Positions 25,421 to 33,762 of a DNA stretch of 64,000 nucleotides are shown piece by piece. The translations under genes were made by a program, and so were the position numbers. Under the pieces are notes generated by a model that ran no database searches, had not been told where the DNA came from, and was given only the letters and a program-made list of their open reading frames with translations. This DNA comes from Shouchella clausii (GTDB taxonomy: Bacteria; Bacillota; Bacilli; Bacillales; Bacillaceae_D). The stretch lies in NCBI RefSeq assembly GCF_002250115.1, contig NZ_CP019985.1, positions 3,038,001 through 3,102,000 on the forward strand, read 5' to 3'. How positions within the stretch are numbered: the first letter of the stretch is position 1; each line of letters begins with the position of its first letter.

Positions 25421-26566
25421 ATGAAAGCGATTGTAAACGGGCTCGTATGGACAGGCATTGCGAATCAGCCAGCTGTCCCCGGAACGGTTTTGGTGGAAGG
25501 CGCCTGCATAAAAGAAGTTGGGATCGATGTTGTATTGCCAGAGGGGGTTGAAAAGATCGACGCGAAAGGGGGCTGGGTGACTCCAGGCTTAATTGACGTA
25601 CATACCCACTTAGGCGTCCACACACAAGGGCTTGGCAATGATGGCCATGATTTTAATGAAACAACGGCTGCATGCACCCCTGAAGTCCGGGCGATCGATG
25701 GCATCAATCCGCTAGACCCAGGTTTTAACGACGCCCGCAAATCTGGGGTTACCACTGTACAAATTTTACCAGGAAGCGCCAATGTGATTGGTGGCGAAAC
25801 ATGCATCTTAAAAACGGCTGGCCGTACTGTTGCTGATATGACTGTTAAAGCACCTTCGGCAATGAAAGCCGCACTCGGGGAAAACCCAAAGCGTGTCCAT
25901 GGGGGAAAAGGACGAGCGCCAGTAACGCGTATGGGAGTGGCTGCCGTTTTTAGGCAAGCGTTAATGAACGCCCAAGACTATGCTGAACGAAAGCGTGCTG
26001 GAAAATTAGAAAAACGGGATTTGGGAATGGAGCAGCTTGTGCCTGTTATCGAAGGGAAACGGCCGATGCGTGTCCATGCCCATCGTGCAGATGACATGAT
26101 GACCGTTTTACGGATTGCCGATGAGTTTTCGCTGCGGCTTACAATTGAACATGCGACAGAGGGCCATCTTATTGCTGAAGAGCTAGCGAACAGTGGCGTC
26201 CGCTTTACCATTGGTCCAACGTTCTCTTCTCGCTCGAAACAAGAGCTTGCCAACAAAAGTTGGGAGACGATTCAAGTGTTTGCCGAAAAAAATGTGCCTT
26301 TTTCGATAACGACAGACCACCCCGTTATTCCGATTGAACATTTGTTAACGACTGCCGCATTTGCTTTAAAATACGGAATTAGCGAGCAACGGATGTTGGA
26401 AGCGATTACTGTACGGGCGGCAGAACATCTCGATATCGACGACCGTCTTGGCACGATTGAAGCAGGCAAAGATGCGGATCTTGTTATTTGGAGCGGTCCG
26501 CCATTGCAAGCGGGTACGGTTGTAAGAGAAACGTTTATAAATGGGGAATCAGTCTATACTAATTAA
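25421..26566 (+). CDS. Amidohydrolase (imidazolonepropionase-like)
   Basis: A 381-residue metal-dependent hydrolase of the amidohydrolase superfamily. The metal-binding HxH is in VHTHLG (near residue 65), His ligands follow in VHAHRAD and IEHATEG, and Asp in TTDHPV. The substrate cannot be read from sequence; relatives act on cyclic amides or dipeptides. Start at ATG 25421 with AAGAGGGG upstream. It sits where spo0B-obg would be expected from the B. subtilis order. Confidence 0.9.
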   Translation: MKAIVNGLVWTGIANQPAVPGTVLVEGACIKEVGIDVVLPEGVEKIDAKGGWVTPGLIDVHTHLGVHTQGLGNDGHDFNETTAACTPEVRAIDGINPLDPGFNDARKSGVTTVQILPGSANVIGGETCILKTAGRTVADMTVKAPSAMKAALGENPKRVHGGKGRAPVTRMGVAAVFRQALMNAQDYAERKRAGKLEKRDLGMEQLVPVIEGKRPMRVHAHRADDMMTVLRIADEFSLRLTIEHATEGHLIAEELANSGVRFTIGPTFSSRSKQELANKSWETIQVFAEKNVPFSITTDHPVIPIEHLLTTAAFALKYGISEQRMLEAITVRAAEHLDIDDRLGTIEAGKDADLVIWSGPPLQAGTVVRETFINGESVYTN

Positions 26567-26724
26567 GTAGACCGATTTAGTGGCTTCTTAAGAAGGAACA
26601 AAGCGAAGCTGGAAGAAGATAGCTTGGTGAGCGTCTGTGTTGTCTCCATTCCTCAACATGGGGAGTGCTGCAGAAGCTGGCCTGCGATAAAGAGAAGCTG
26701 CTTCGTTAGAAGGAGGAACAAGTC

Positions 26725-26883
26725 GTGTGTGCCAGTACTGATTTTGAACAAGCGGATATGGACGGCTTGTATAAACGGTTTATGCAAGCTAAAACGGAAG
26801 AGGAACGAAAACGTTGCGTGACCGAAATGGCATTGGCGATTGAACAAGCCCGGTTAAAGGAGCGAGGGAAAAGCCATGATTAG
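26725..26883 (+). CDS. Small helical protein upstream of the UDG-like gene
   Basis: A 52-residue frame opens with GTG 8 bases after AAGGAGG (26710-26716) and ends at TAG 26881-26883. It overlaps the next gene by 8 bases. The product is charged and probably all helical (YKRFMQAKTEEERKR, EMALAIEQARLKERG). Strong ribosome binding site, coupling overlap and coherent composition support a real gene. Function is unknown. The 158 bases between the amidohydrolase stop and this start hold short complementary stretches (CTCC at 26643 with GGGGAG at 26660) but nothing I recognise. Confidence 0.7.
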   Translation: MCASTDFEQADMDGLYKRFMQAKTEEERKRCVTEMALAIEQARLKERGKSHD

Positions 26884-27520
26884 CAAACAGTTACAAGAAC
26901 TAGGGAAAAAGCGAATCGCTCCATATCCGTGTGAAGGCTTTCTCCTTGGCGGCGGAAACGAGGAAGCTGACGTCTTGTTTGTCGGGGAAGCGCCAGGGCG
27001 TGATGAATTACAAACGCACAAGCCTTTTACTGGCAGAGCAGGGGCGAATTTGAATGGTTTTTTAAAAGAAGCGGGCTTGAATCGTGAGGACATTTATATT
27101 ACGAGCGTTGTGAGAAGCCGCCCTTATAAACATGATGTTAAAAGCAGCAAAAAGCCAATTGAGGAGCGTGGAAACCGAACGCCGACGCAAAAGGAAATCA
27201 TCGCCCACGCTCCCCTTCTCGATGAAATGATCAACCAACTGGACCCAAAACTCATTGTAACACTAGGGGCGATTGCTCTTAAACGCCTTGTCGGCCCAAA
27301 CATCAACCTTCAAGATGTTCACGGGAAACCATTTTGCACCCGTTTGCTGCAATTGCCATCGCTTGAATCTAGCAAACTAGTACGAGGAGAACGGCAACAA
27401 CACGTTTTTCCGACATTCCATCCTGCTTCTGTCTTTTACAATCCAACATTAGCAACAGCGATTACAAACGATATGCGGCAATTGCGGTCAGTGCTCGACT
27501 GGTTACATGAACAAGGGTGA
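26876..27520 (+). CDS. Family-4-like uracil-DNA glycosylase without Fe-S cysteines
   Basis: A 214-residue member of the UDG superfamily. The first motif is GEAPGRDE (37-44) with GRAG after it, and the second motif is FHPAS (181-185). Family-4 enzymes use four cysteines to hold a 4Fe-4S cluster; here only Cys19 and Cys154 exist. The usual CRPP-type Cys is Ser (VVRSRP, 79-83), and the Cys before the last helix is missing (AHAPLL). The fold and the uracil pocket motifs seem kept. It may remove uracil without the cluster or do something else. Cotranslated with the small protein upstream. Confidence 0.85.
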   Translation: MISKQLQELGKKRIAPYPCEGFLLGGGNEEADVLFVGEAPGRDELQTHKPFTGRAGANLNGFLKEAGLNREDIYITSVVRSRPYKHDVKSSKKPIEERGNRTPTQKEIIAHAPLLDEMINQLDPKLIVTLGAIALKRLVGPNINLQDVHGKPFCTRLLQLPSLESSKLVRGERQQHVFPTFHPASVFYNPTLATAITNDMRQLRSVLDWLHEQG

Positions 27521-27573
27521 AAGAGGGTTTTCCCGTCTAATCCATCCTCTTAGGTAGATGGAATTCGACGCCT

Positions 27574-28695
27574 TTACCGATCGTCTTGAAGGATGGTAGC
27601 GACTTTGTAGTCTTCGGGATCAAGGGGCAGCCTATTCCCAAGCATTTGCTGTGCAAGAAGCATGCCGATATAAGGCCCAGTCGTTAAGCCACTTGAGCCG
27701 AGACCGTTGGCAAACCACACGTCCTCTACACCAGGAAGCAAGCCGAAGACCGGTTGGAAATGTGGGACGACAGGACGGAAGCCGACTCGCGTTTCTAGCC
27801 ATTCCGCTTTTTGTAACCCTGGGGCAACACTAAGAGCGTTGGCCAGTATCGTGTGCACTCCCCCGGCAGTGACAGCTGTATTAAAGCGTGGATAATCCTC
27901 ATGGGTTGTACCTGCAACGATACGGCCGTTCTCAAAAGCAAGCAAATAGGAATTTCCAGGTGGCATGACTACTGGCCATTCATCTGTGTTTGTTTCGAGA
28001 TGTAAATGGATGATTTGTGCTTTTTGTTCCCGCACGTCCACAGCAATGCCGACGGGGGCGAGCAATTCTTTTGCCCAAGCACCGCAAGCAATGACGATTT
28101 CATCCCCATGTACTTGTTTTCCGTCAGCATAAACGCTGAGCTTACGCGGCGATTCACGAACAAGCGTTGCTTTTGCAGGAATAAGGGTAGCGCCAAGATT
28201 TTGGGCAGCTTGTTGCAGGGCCTTATTTAAGTTAGAGCCGTCGACTCGCGCTGCGCCACTCACATGAACGGCACCAAAATCGTTGCTTAGTGGCGGAAAA
28301 AGCTTCTGCGTTTCGGAAGGAGACAGAACCGTTAGTTCACCCATTTCCGGGGCAGCTGCTTGTTTTTGGCGGGCACGCTCATAGGCCGCTGCAAGTTCGT
28401 GCGAATCTTGATGGAGCCACAATGCGCCCGTTTGCTTATAGCCTGTTTGTTTTTGGCCAAGTGCTGCCAACTGCTTGATCAAGTCTGGGTAATAAGCAGC
28501 GCCTTGTTTAACAAGGCGGTACCATTTTTGATTGCGGCGTTTTGAAAGCCAGGGGCAAACAATCCCTGCTGCTGCTTGTGTCGCCTTCCCATGATGGTTG
28601 TTGTCTATAAGCGTGACAGACGCACCGTTTTTAGCAAGATGGTAGGCTGTGGAGCTTCCTAAAATGCCTCCACCAATTACGACAATCTTTTTCAT
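27574..28695 (-). CDS. FAD-dependent amine oxidoreductase (DadA/glycine oxidase type)
   Basis: A 373-residue DAO-family flavoenzyme. The FAD-binding GxGxxG is GGGILG (residues 7-12) followed by the acidic strand end TLIDN. GCACxxW-type VIACGAWAKELL and the C-terminal GLGSSGLTTGP are family signatures. It should oxidise a D-amino acid, glycine or related amine. I start at ATG 28695 with AAGGGATT upstream. It lies between two plus-strand genes and has no clear partner. Confidence 0.9.
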   Translation of the reverse strand: MKKIVVIGGGILGSSTAYHLAKNGASVTLIDNNHHGKATQAAAGIVCPWLSKRRNQKWYRLVKQGAAYYPDLIKQLAALGQKQTGYKQTGALWLHQDSHELAAAYERARQKQAAAPEMGELTVLSPSETQKLFPPLSNDFGAVHVSGAARVDGSNLNKALQQAAQNLGATLIPAKATLVRESPRKLSVYADGKQVHGDEIVIACGAWAKELLAPVGIAVDVREQKAQIIHLHLETNTDEWPVVMPPGNSYLLAFENGRIVAGTTHEDYPRFNTAVTAGGVHTILANALSVAPGLQKAEWLETRVGFRPVVPHFQPVFGLLPGVEDVWFANGLGSSGLTTGPYIGMLLAQQMLGNRLPLDPEDYKVATILQDDR

Positions 28696-28858
28696 AAACA
28701 GGAATCCCTTCTGTTCGTCAGTAGTCCTTTTTGAGCGTAACGAAAGGGGCAAACCGTGTCAACTGAATGGAGATCTTTAGTAGATTTTTAACAAAAGGTT
28801 CAAGACTGTGCCGTCCATACATAAACTAAAGGAGCAATCTGTGACAGGAGGAAATGGT

Positions 28859-29557
28859 GTGAAACAGGTAATCATCGGCATTACATCGTCTATTGCTGAA
28901 GAAACGTTGCTCAGCACGACGCTTGCAAATATTTGGTCTGTCAATGATGCGGATGTGCTTCCAGTCGTGCTTCCAAACATCGCGGATAAAGCCGAGTATT
29001 ATGCAGACATGGTGGATGGCGCGCTGCTTACAGGTGGAGGGGACATCGACCCAGCGCTATTTGGAGAAGATCCTCATCCGTTGCTTGGGGAAATTACACC
29101 GGAACGGGACCAGTTTGAAGTGGCGTTAACGAAAGCGTTGCTGGCGCGAAACAAGCCACTTCTCGCCATTTGCCGGGGCGTACAAATATTGGCGATTGCT
29201 GGAGGCGGCGATATGTACCAAGATTTGCCGAGCCAATTTGCCAAACCGCTCATTCAACATCGCCAACATGCGCCTCGTTCGTATAAAAGCCATCAGATTA
29301 CAATTGGGCAAGGCACACGATTGGAAACGCTTGCAAAAGGAAATACCGCTTACGTCAACAGCTACCACCACCAAGCGGTGAGGCAAGTCCCTGCTGGTTT
29401 TAAAGCTTCGGCTTGGACAAATGATGGTGTCATTGAGGCGATTGAAAACAGCGCTAGCTATCCTTTTCAAGTCGGCGTCCAGTGGCATCCAGAAACGTTA
29501 GTAGACGATGAATTTTCAACCCGTTTGTTTCATGCTTTCATAGCCTCCTGCAAATGA
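28859..29557 (+). CDS. Gamma-glutamyl-gamma-aminobutyrate hydrolase family protein (peptidase C26)
   Basis: A 232-residue class I glutamine-amidotransferase-like hydrolase. The nucleophile is in AICRGVQ (near residue 105) and the His-Glu pair in QWHPE (near 210). GGGDIDPALF is the PuuD-type substrate loop. It likely splits a gamma-glutamyl bond. The GTG at 28859 has AGGAGG 6 bases upstream. A promoter for the next gene starts within the following gap. Confidence 0.9.
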   Translation: MKQVIIGITSSIAEETLLSTTLANIWSVNDADVLPVVLPNIADKAEYYADMVDGALLTGGGDIDPALFGEDPHPLLGEITPERDQFEVALTKALLARNKPLLAICRGVQILAIAGGGDMYQDLPSQFAKPLIQHRQHAPRSYKSHQITIGQGTRLETLAKGNTAYVNSYHHQAVRQVPAGFKASAWTNDGVIEAIENSASYPFQVGVQWHPETLVDDEFSTRLFHAFIASCK

Positions 29558-29563
29558 CAAAGA

Positions 29564-29593
29564 TTGGCGTGGCTTGTGATTGTCAAGTATAAT
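29564..29593 (+). promoter_or_regulatory. Sigma-A promoter of the amidase gene
   Basis: TTGGCG (29564-29569) and TATAAT (29588-29593), 18-base spacer, 24 bases before the start codon. Confidence 0.55.
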
Positions 29594-29616
29594 GAGGCAG
29601 TTAAGGGGGGAGAAGC

Positions 29617-31092
29617 ATGGATTCATCTGATTACAAACGTCTCGATGGTGTAGCGTTGGCCGAGCTCATTCAAGCAGGAAACGTTTCACCAGAAGAAGTG
29701 CTCGATGCCCATTTTCAAGTTAGCTACGAATGGGAAAAGCTGAACGCGATTGTCTCAAAGCGGGAAAAGGAAGTGTACCAAGAGGCGAAGGAAACAGCCA
29801 AAAACGGTGTGTTTTCAGGCGTGCCGTTTTTGCTTAAAGATAGCTCCCACGCCTTAAAAGGTGCACAGCTCACGTCTGGATCAGCTTTATTTAAACAGGA
29901 GCGGGCTAAAGTGACAAGCCACTATACGAGGACATTGCAGCAAGCGGGGTTGCTTATGGCAGGCCATACCAATGCCCCTGAGTTTGGCTTGAAAAACATT
30001 ACAGAACCTAAACTCCATGGCCCAGCACGGAATCCACTCGATCTAGACTATTCGCCAGGTGGGTCTAGCGGTGGGGCTGCAGCGGCTGTCGCTAGCGGCA
30101 TTGTTCCTTTGGCGGGAGCGAGCGACGGAGGAGGATCGATTCGCATCCCTGCTTCGTTTACCGGGCTTGTAGGCTTAAAGCCGACACGTGGCCGTACGCC
30201 AGTTGGGCCAGGTGTCGGCAGACAATGGCAAGGAGCGGCGATCGATTTTGTGCTAAGCCGCTCTGTCCGCGATAGCGCTCGAGCGTTGGATGTGCTGCAA
30301 ACAGTCCAATGGGAAGCGGCTTTTCAAACACCATTGTTTGCAAATCGTTATGAACACACACTCCAGGAGCGATTGCCGCGTTTGCGGACAGCCTTTTCCG
30401 CCCAGTCTCCTGTTGGGACTCCCGTTTCACAAGAGGCGATTACAGCATTGCAACAAGCAGTGGATTGGCTAGAAAAGGCAGGTCATCATGTTGAGGAAGC
30501 AGCGCCGCCAATTGATGGCGTCGAACTAATGAGGCATTATTATCTGATGAATGCAGGAGAAATGTCTCGTTTACGCCAACAATTAGGACAGGCCCTTGGC
30601 CGCTGTTTAAATGAAGATGACTTTGAAATGGAATCATGGGTATTGGCGGAGTACGGAGACAACGTCCGTGCAGCAGAATATGCGGCGAGCCTTGCTGCTT
30701 GGGACGATGCTGCTGCAGCCACCCATTTGTTCCATGAGACATACGACCTCTATTTGACGCCTGCCACGGCGAGCGTAGCGCCAAGGATTGGTGAATTAAC
30801 ACCAGCGCCTGCACAAGAGCGTTCTTTAAAAGCGCTTGTCCAGGAGTTGCCGCCTAAGGAACAGCTTGATCTAGTCTATGAAATGTTTTTGCCAAGCTTG
30901 ACGTATACGCCTTTTACACAACTAGCCAATTTAACGGGGCAACCAGCGATTTCAATGCCTTTGTTTAAAAATGAAACAGGGCTTGCCATCGGCGTGCAAG
31001 CAATGGCAAGAAAAGGAGAGGAACACCGGCTTCTCCAACTTGCTTATGCGTTTGAACAAAGTGAACTTTGGCAAGTAACGCAGCCGCAGTAA
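29617..31092 (+). CDS. Amidase (amidase signature family)
   Basis: A 491-residue amidase-signature enzyme hydrolysing a C-N amide bond. The Ser-cisSer-Lys triad is visible: Lys in PFLLKDSSH (near 74), the Gly/Ser-rich stretch [14 protein letters not shown] (near 148) and [13 protein letters not shown] with the nucleophile near 173. It is a stand-alone enzyme, not GatA, since no gatC or gatB is adjacent. Its substrate is unknown. Confidence 0.93.
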   Translation: MDSSDYKRLDGVALAELIQAGNVSPEEVLDAHFQVSYEWEKLNAIVSKREKEVYQEAKETAKNGVFSGVPFLLKDSSHALKGAQLTSGSALFKQERAKVTSHYTRTLQQAGLLMAGHTNAPEFGLKNITEPKLHGPARNPLDLDYSPGGSSGGAAAAVASGIVPLAGASDGGGSIRIPASFTGLVGLKPTRGRTPVGPGVGRQWQGAAIDFVLSRSVRDSARALDVLQTVQWEAAFQTPLFANRYEHTLQERLPRLRTAFSAQSPVGTPVSQEAITALQQAVDWLEKAGHHVEEAAPPIDGVELMRHYYLMNAGEMSRLRQQLGQALGRCLNEDDFEMESWVLAEYGDNVRAAEYAASLAAWDDAAAATHLFHETYDLYLTPATASVAPRIGELTPAPAQERSLKALVQELPPKEQLDLVYEMFLPSLTYTPFTQLANLTGQPAISMPLFKNETGLAIGVQAMARKGEEHRLLQLAYAFEQSELWQVTQPQ

Positions 31093-31213
31093 ATAGGCTT
31101 ACAGCTGAACGGTGCCTTTTAAGAACGAATGTGTGGTAAACAGTGGACAAGCTTTAGCACGGAAGTGGAAATGTTGTATACTTCTCTTATAGGCTAGATG
31201 AAAGGGTGATTTG

Positions 31214-31690
31214 ATGTATCGTACAGTTAAAGATTTTTTGCAAGAGTGGCAGGAAGAAGCAGAATTGACGAAATCTGTGATTGGCGCAGTGACCGATGAA
31301 AAGAAAAACCAAGCAATTGCCGAAGGGCACAACACACTTTCTTGGCTTAGTTGGCATTTGGCGACAACGCCAGCGTTTTTTGGAGGAGGTGTTGGCTTGG
31401 AGCTCCACACAAGCGCTGATTTGGCAAACGAGCCTCAATCGATTAAGGAAGTAGTGGAAACCTATGAAGCAGTCACCGCTGAATTTGCAAAACAAGCAAG
31501 CTCGCTAAGCGACGAAGCGTTAGAACAGCAAGTTGACTTTCTTGGAGCTAAAGTAGCGCGGGGTGTGATTTTACGGAAACTAGTGAACCATCAAATCCAT
31601 CATCGCGGGCAAATGACTGTTTTGCTTCGCCAAGCGGGCTTGACCGTTCCTGGCGTATACGGCCCAACGAAAGAACAGCAACTAGGGTAA
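31214..31690 (+). CDS. DinB-family protein
   Basis: A 158-residue four-helix-bundle protein of the DinB/YfiT superfamily. The three metal-binding histidines are in SWHLATT, NHQIHH and HRGQM. Related enzymes are bacillithiol-dependent transferases, or have no known activity. I start at ATG 31214, after AAAGGGTGA, rather than the preceding TTG. A repeat-associated terminator follows. Confidence 0.88.
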   Translation: MYRTVKDFLQEWQEEAELTKSVIGAVTDEKKNQAIAEGHNTLSWLSWHLATTPAFFGGGVGLELHTSADLANEPQSIKEVVETYEAVTAEFAKQASSLSDEALEQQVDFLGAKVARGVILRKLVNHQIHHRGQMTVLLRQAGLTVPGVYGPTKEQQLG

Positions 31691-31752
31691 CAGAAATAAC
31701 GGCAGTAGACTGACGTTGCAAGGCGAATGGATCAGCAAAAATATACGTACGC

Positions 31753-31771
31753 AAAGTTTGTCTACAGTCTG
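31753..31771 (+). repeat. Terminator-associated repeat, copy 1
   Basis: AAAGTTTGTCTACAGTCTG, identical over 19 bases to the copy at 37893-37911. It is one base before the stem of a terminator. An AGACTG at 31707-31712 upstream can pair with its CAGTCT. Confidence 0.8.
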
Positions 31772-31772
31772 G

Positions 31773-31800
31773 AGCAACGGCATGTCCGTTGCTTTTTTTT
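31773..31800 (+). terminator. Rho-independent terminator after the DinB-family gene
   Basis: An 8-bp stem AGCAACGG/CCGTTGCT with loop CATGT, then eight T. Confidence 0.9.
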
Positions 31801-31814
31801 AGTTGTGAAAAGAA

Positions 31815-31837
31815 AACCCCGGGCTCGGCCCGGGGTT
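31815..31837. terminator. GC-rich hairpin at the left end of the IS
   Basis: AACCCCGGGC pairs perfectly with GCCCGGGGTT around a TCG loop. Left-end terminators that stop outside transcription entering the transposase are known from IS200; that role is inferred here. Confidence 0.7.
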
Positions 31838-31862
31838 CCAAAAAGCTTCCAGCGAGGTATTA

Positions 31863-31932
31863 AAAAAACTCCACCGCGGTGCTAAAATATATTTGGTTCG
31901 CCAACCAATATATGAAGCAAACGGAGGAGTTT
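31863..31932 (+). promoter_or_regulatory. IS left-end palindrome and pairing over the tnpA ribosome binding site
   Basis: The imperfect palindrome 31888-31912 (TTGGTT CGCC AACCAA core) is the likely transposase recognition hairpin. AAAACTCC (about 31864-31871) is complementary to GGAGTTTT (about 31926-31933), which includes the tnpA ribosome binding site GGAGGAG. In RNA the outer pairing would hide it, as in IS200 where transposase translation is repressed. Confidence 0.65.
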
Positions 31933-31935
31933 TAA

Positions 31936-32424
31936 ATGTCTAAAGACACTAACAGTTTAGCACATACAAAGTGGAATTGTAAGTATCATATAGTATTTGC
32001 CCCAAAGTACAGAAGGCAGGTAATCTATGGGAAACTTAAAAAAGACATTGGAGAAATATTAAGAACGTTGAGTGAAAGAAAAGGTGTCGAAATTATTGAA
32101 GCAACTGCTTGTAAAGATCACATACATATGCTGGTGAGTATTCCGCCGAAAATCAGTGTGTCTTCATTTGTGGGATATTTGAAAGGGAAAAGTAGCTTGA
32201 TGATATTCGATCGGCATGCAAATTTAAAATATCGATACGGAAATCGAAAATTTTGGTGCACAGGTTTTTATGTAGATACAGTGGGAAGAAATAAGAAAGT
32301 AATTGAAGAATATATAAAAAACCAAATACAAGATGATATAGTCGCAGAACAATTAAGTTTGTTGGAGTATGTAGATCCATTTACAGGTGAAGAGGTAAAG
32401 CGTAAAAAGAAAAGAATGCGCTAG
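31936..32424 (+). CDS. tnpA: IS200/IS605-family transposase TnpA (Y1 HUH)
   Basis: A 162-residue single-strand transposase. The HUH motif is His62-Ile-His64 (KDHIHML), and the nucleophile is probably Tyr126 in EEYIKNQ. TVGRNKK precedes it as in the family. The frame is intact and may be active. The basic C-terminal tail KRKKKRMR extends slightly past the usual 150 residues. The gene is more AT-rich than its neighbours and uses more AAA/ATA/AGA codons, consistent with recent arrival. Confidence 0.97.
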   Translation: MSKDTNSLAHTKWNCKYHIVFAPKYRRQVIYGKLKKDIGEILRTLSERKGVEIIEATACKDHIHMLVSIPPKISVSSFVGYLKGKSSLMIFDRHANLKYRYGNRKFWCTGFYVDTVGRNKKVIEEYIKNQIQDDIVAEQLSLLEYVDPFTGEEVKRKKKRMR

Positions 32425-32425
32425 G

Positions 32426-32501
32426 AGGCCTTTAAGGTCTGGCCAGTGAAAGTAGTACAATTGGCGAACCGTTCAGTAGCCCTTTAGGGTTTGGTCAGTA
32501 A
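32426..32501 (+). repeat. Pair of imperfect direct repeats in the IS right end
   Basis: A 24-base segment at 32426-32449 recurs with changes at 32478-32501. Each has an inner small hairpin (GGCC/GGTC and CCC/GGG arms around TTTA), followed by GGYCAGT. The changes partly preserve pairing. Confidence 0.55.
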
Positions 32502-32523
32502 CAAAGGCTTTCAGCCGTAGAAC

Positions 32524-32550
32524 AAACCACCCGTTGTCACGGGTGGTTTT
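32524..32550 (+). terminator. Terminator-like hairpin at the right end of the IS
   Basis: AACCACCCG pairs with CGGGTGGTT around TTGTCA, then TT. It resembles the right-end hairpins of IS605-group elements and would also end tnpA transcription. The remaining bases to 32660 show nothing recognisable. Confidence 0.8.
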
Positions 32551-32666
32551 GATTATGTTTTTTTCTCTCCATTAAAATACAGCGGCGTTTGACCGTTCCA
32601 TGGGGACGGCATTAAAGGCAAGATACTGCAACTGTTAGCCGGCTGTCATCTCCCCTTTACAAAACC

Positions 32667-32709
32667 TTAACATTAGCCATAAATAAGCTTAATACTCGAT
32701 CCTTATACT
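32667..32709 (+). promoter_or_regulatory. Pho box and promoter of the pst operon
   Basis: Four TTAACA-like hexamers occur at exact 11-base intervals: TTAACA (32667), CATAAA (32678), TTAATA (32689) and TCCTTA (32700). A -10 box TATACT follows at 32704-32709. This is the B. subtilis PhoP binding pattern (TTHACA repeats with 5-base gaps), so induction by phosphate limitation through PhoPR is expected. Confidence 0.8.
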
Positions 32710-32751
32710 TACCCTTGTAAGACGTAAACCTATATAGGGGGAGAAACGTTA

Positions 32752-33672
32752 ATGAAAAAAGTCCAATTAGGAGCAGTATTTGCGTCGTTTTTGTTTGTTG
32801 CCACCGCTTGTGGAGGCGGAAACACAAATGAGCCAGCAGAGACAGATTCGGCAGAAGGCAATAATACTGAAGAAAATGAAGCGTCAGGCAGCATCTTAGT
32901 GTCAGGCTCAAGTGCAATGGAGCCACTAATTGCAGCCGCAAGTGAAGAGTTTATGAATGAAAATATCGATGCAAGCATTTCAGTGCAAGCAGGTGGATCT
33001 GGCCAAGGGTTGTCATCTGTTGCAAGCGGACAAGTCCAAATTGGAAACTCCGATGTGTTTGCTGAAGAAAAAGAAGATATTCCCGCTGAAGAACTTGTCG
33101 ACCACCGTATTGCTGTTGTAGGCATGGGGCCGGCAGCACATCCTGAAGTAGGCGTTGAAGATATTTCAACTGAAGATTTAATTGCTGTATTTACAGGGGA
33201 AGTAACCAATTGGAGCGATCTTGGTGGCGCTGACCAAGAAATCGTGATTGTGAACCGTCCAGATTCTTCTGGGACAAGGGATACATTTGTGAAATATGGC
33301 CTTGAAGGCAACGAACCTGTTCCAGGAGACATTACGGAAGACTCTTCCAATGCCGTGATGCAAATCATTAGTGAAACACCTGGGGCCATCGGTTATCTCG
33401 CTTTCTCTTATTATGACGAACAAGGATCTGTTTTGCCGCTTTCCGTAGATGGCGTTGAACAAACAGATGAAAATGTCATTTCAGGCGAATACCCAATTTG
33501 GGCGTATATGCATTCTTACACAAAAGGCGAACCTGAAGGCTTAACGGCTCAGTTCATTGAGTATTTGCAAGGTGATTTTGTACAAGGCACGTTGATTCCA
33601 GAAATGGGCTACATTCCTGAAGCGGACATGCAAGTTGAGCGAGATGCTGAAGGAAACGATACACCAAAATAA
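32752..33672 (+). CDS. pstS: Phosphate ABC transporter substrate-binding lipoprotein PstS
   Basis: A 306-residue lipoprotein with a signal peptide ending in the lipobox VATAC and Cys20 as the lipid-anchored residue. An acidic linker (residues 22-48) precedes the binding domain. Phosphate-binding loops are visible: SGSSAMEPL (near 53), AGGSGQGL (near 83) and RPDSSGTRDTF (near 168). It captures phosphate outside the membrane for PstCA. It heads pstSCAB1B2-phoU and is preceded by the Pho box. The acid-rich surface fits an alkaliphile. Confidence 0.97.
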   Translation: MKKVQLGAVFASFLFVATACGGGNTNEPAETDSAEGNNTEENEASGSILVSGSSAMEPLIAAASEEFMNENIDASISVQAGGSGQGLSSVASGQVQIGNSDVFAEEKEDIPAEELVDHRIAVVGMGPAAHPEVGVEDISTEDLIAVFTGEVTNWSDLGGADQEIVIVNRPDSSGTRDTFVKYGLEGNEPVPGDITEDSSNAVMQIISETPGAIGYLAFSYYDEQGSVLPLSVDGVEQTDENVISGEYPIWAYMHSYTKGEPEGLTAQFIEYLQGDFVQGTLIPEMGYIPEADMQVERDAEGNDTPK

Positions 33673-33762
33673 TAAAGAAAAGTGAAGAAGGTCGCTGCCT
33701 GCAAGGTAGAGGCCATTCTCACGTAGGGCAAAAACAGGGCAAATCATGAGGGGGAAACTGTC

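Larger units (their letters stand above)
31811..32556 (+). mobile_element. IS200-type insertion sequence (IS200/IS605 family)
   Basis: One transposase gene is flanked by hairpin-forming ends and no tnpB is present, so this is an IS200-type element of about 0.74 kb. On the left are a 10-bp GC-rich hairpin (31815-31837) and an imperfect palindrome (31888-31912). On the right are TTGGCGAACC (32461-32470), the inverse of part of the left palindrome, and a terminator-like hairpin (32524-32550). Such elements have no terminal inverted repeats and make no target duplication, so the exact tips cannot be fixed from one copy. Confidence 0.85.

Noticed and set aside
26624-26821. 65-residue Arg/Cys-rich frame upstream of the UDG-like gene
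   Set aside because: It lacks a binding site and overlaps the better supported 52-residue gene in another frame.
27521-27573. Terminator between the UDG-like gene and the oxidase gene
   Set aside because: Short complementary stretches exist but no stem longer than five pairs with a T run was found.
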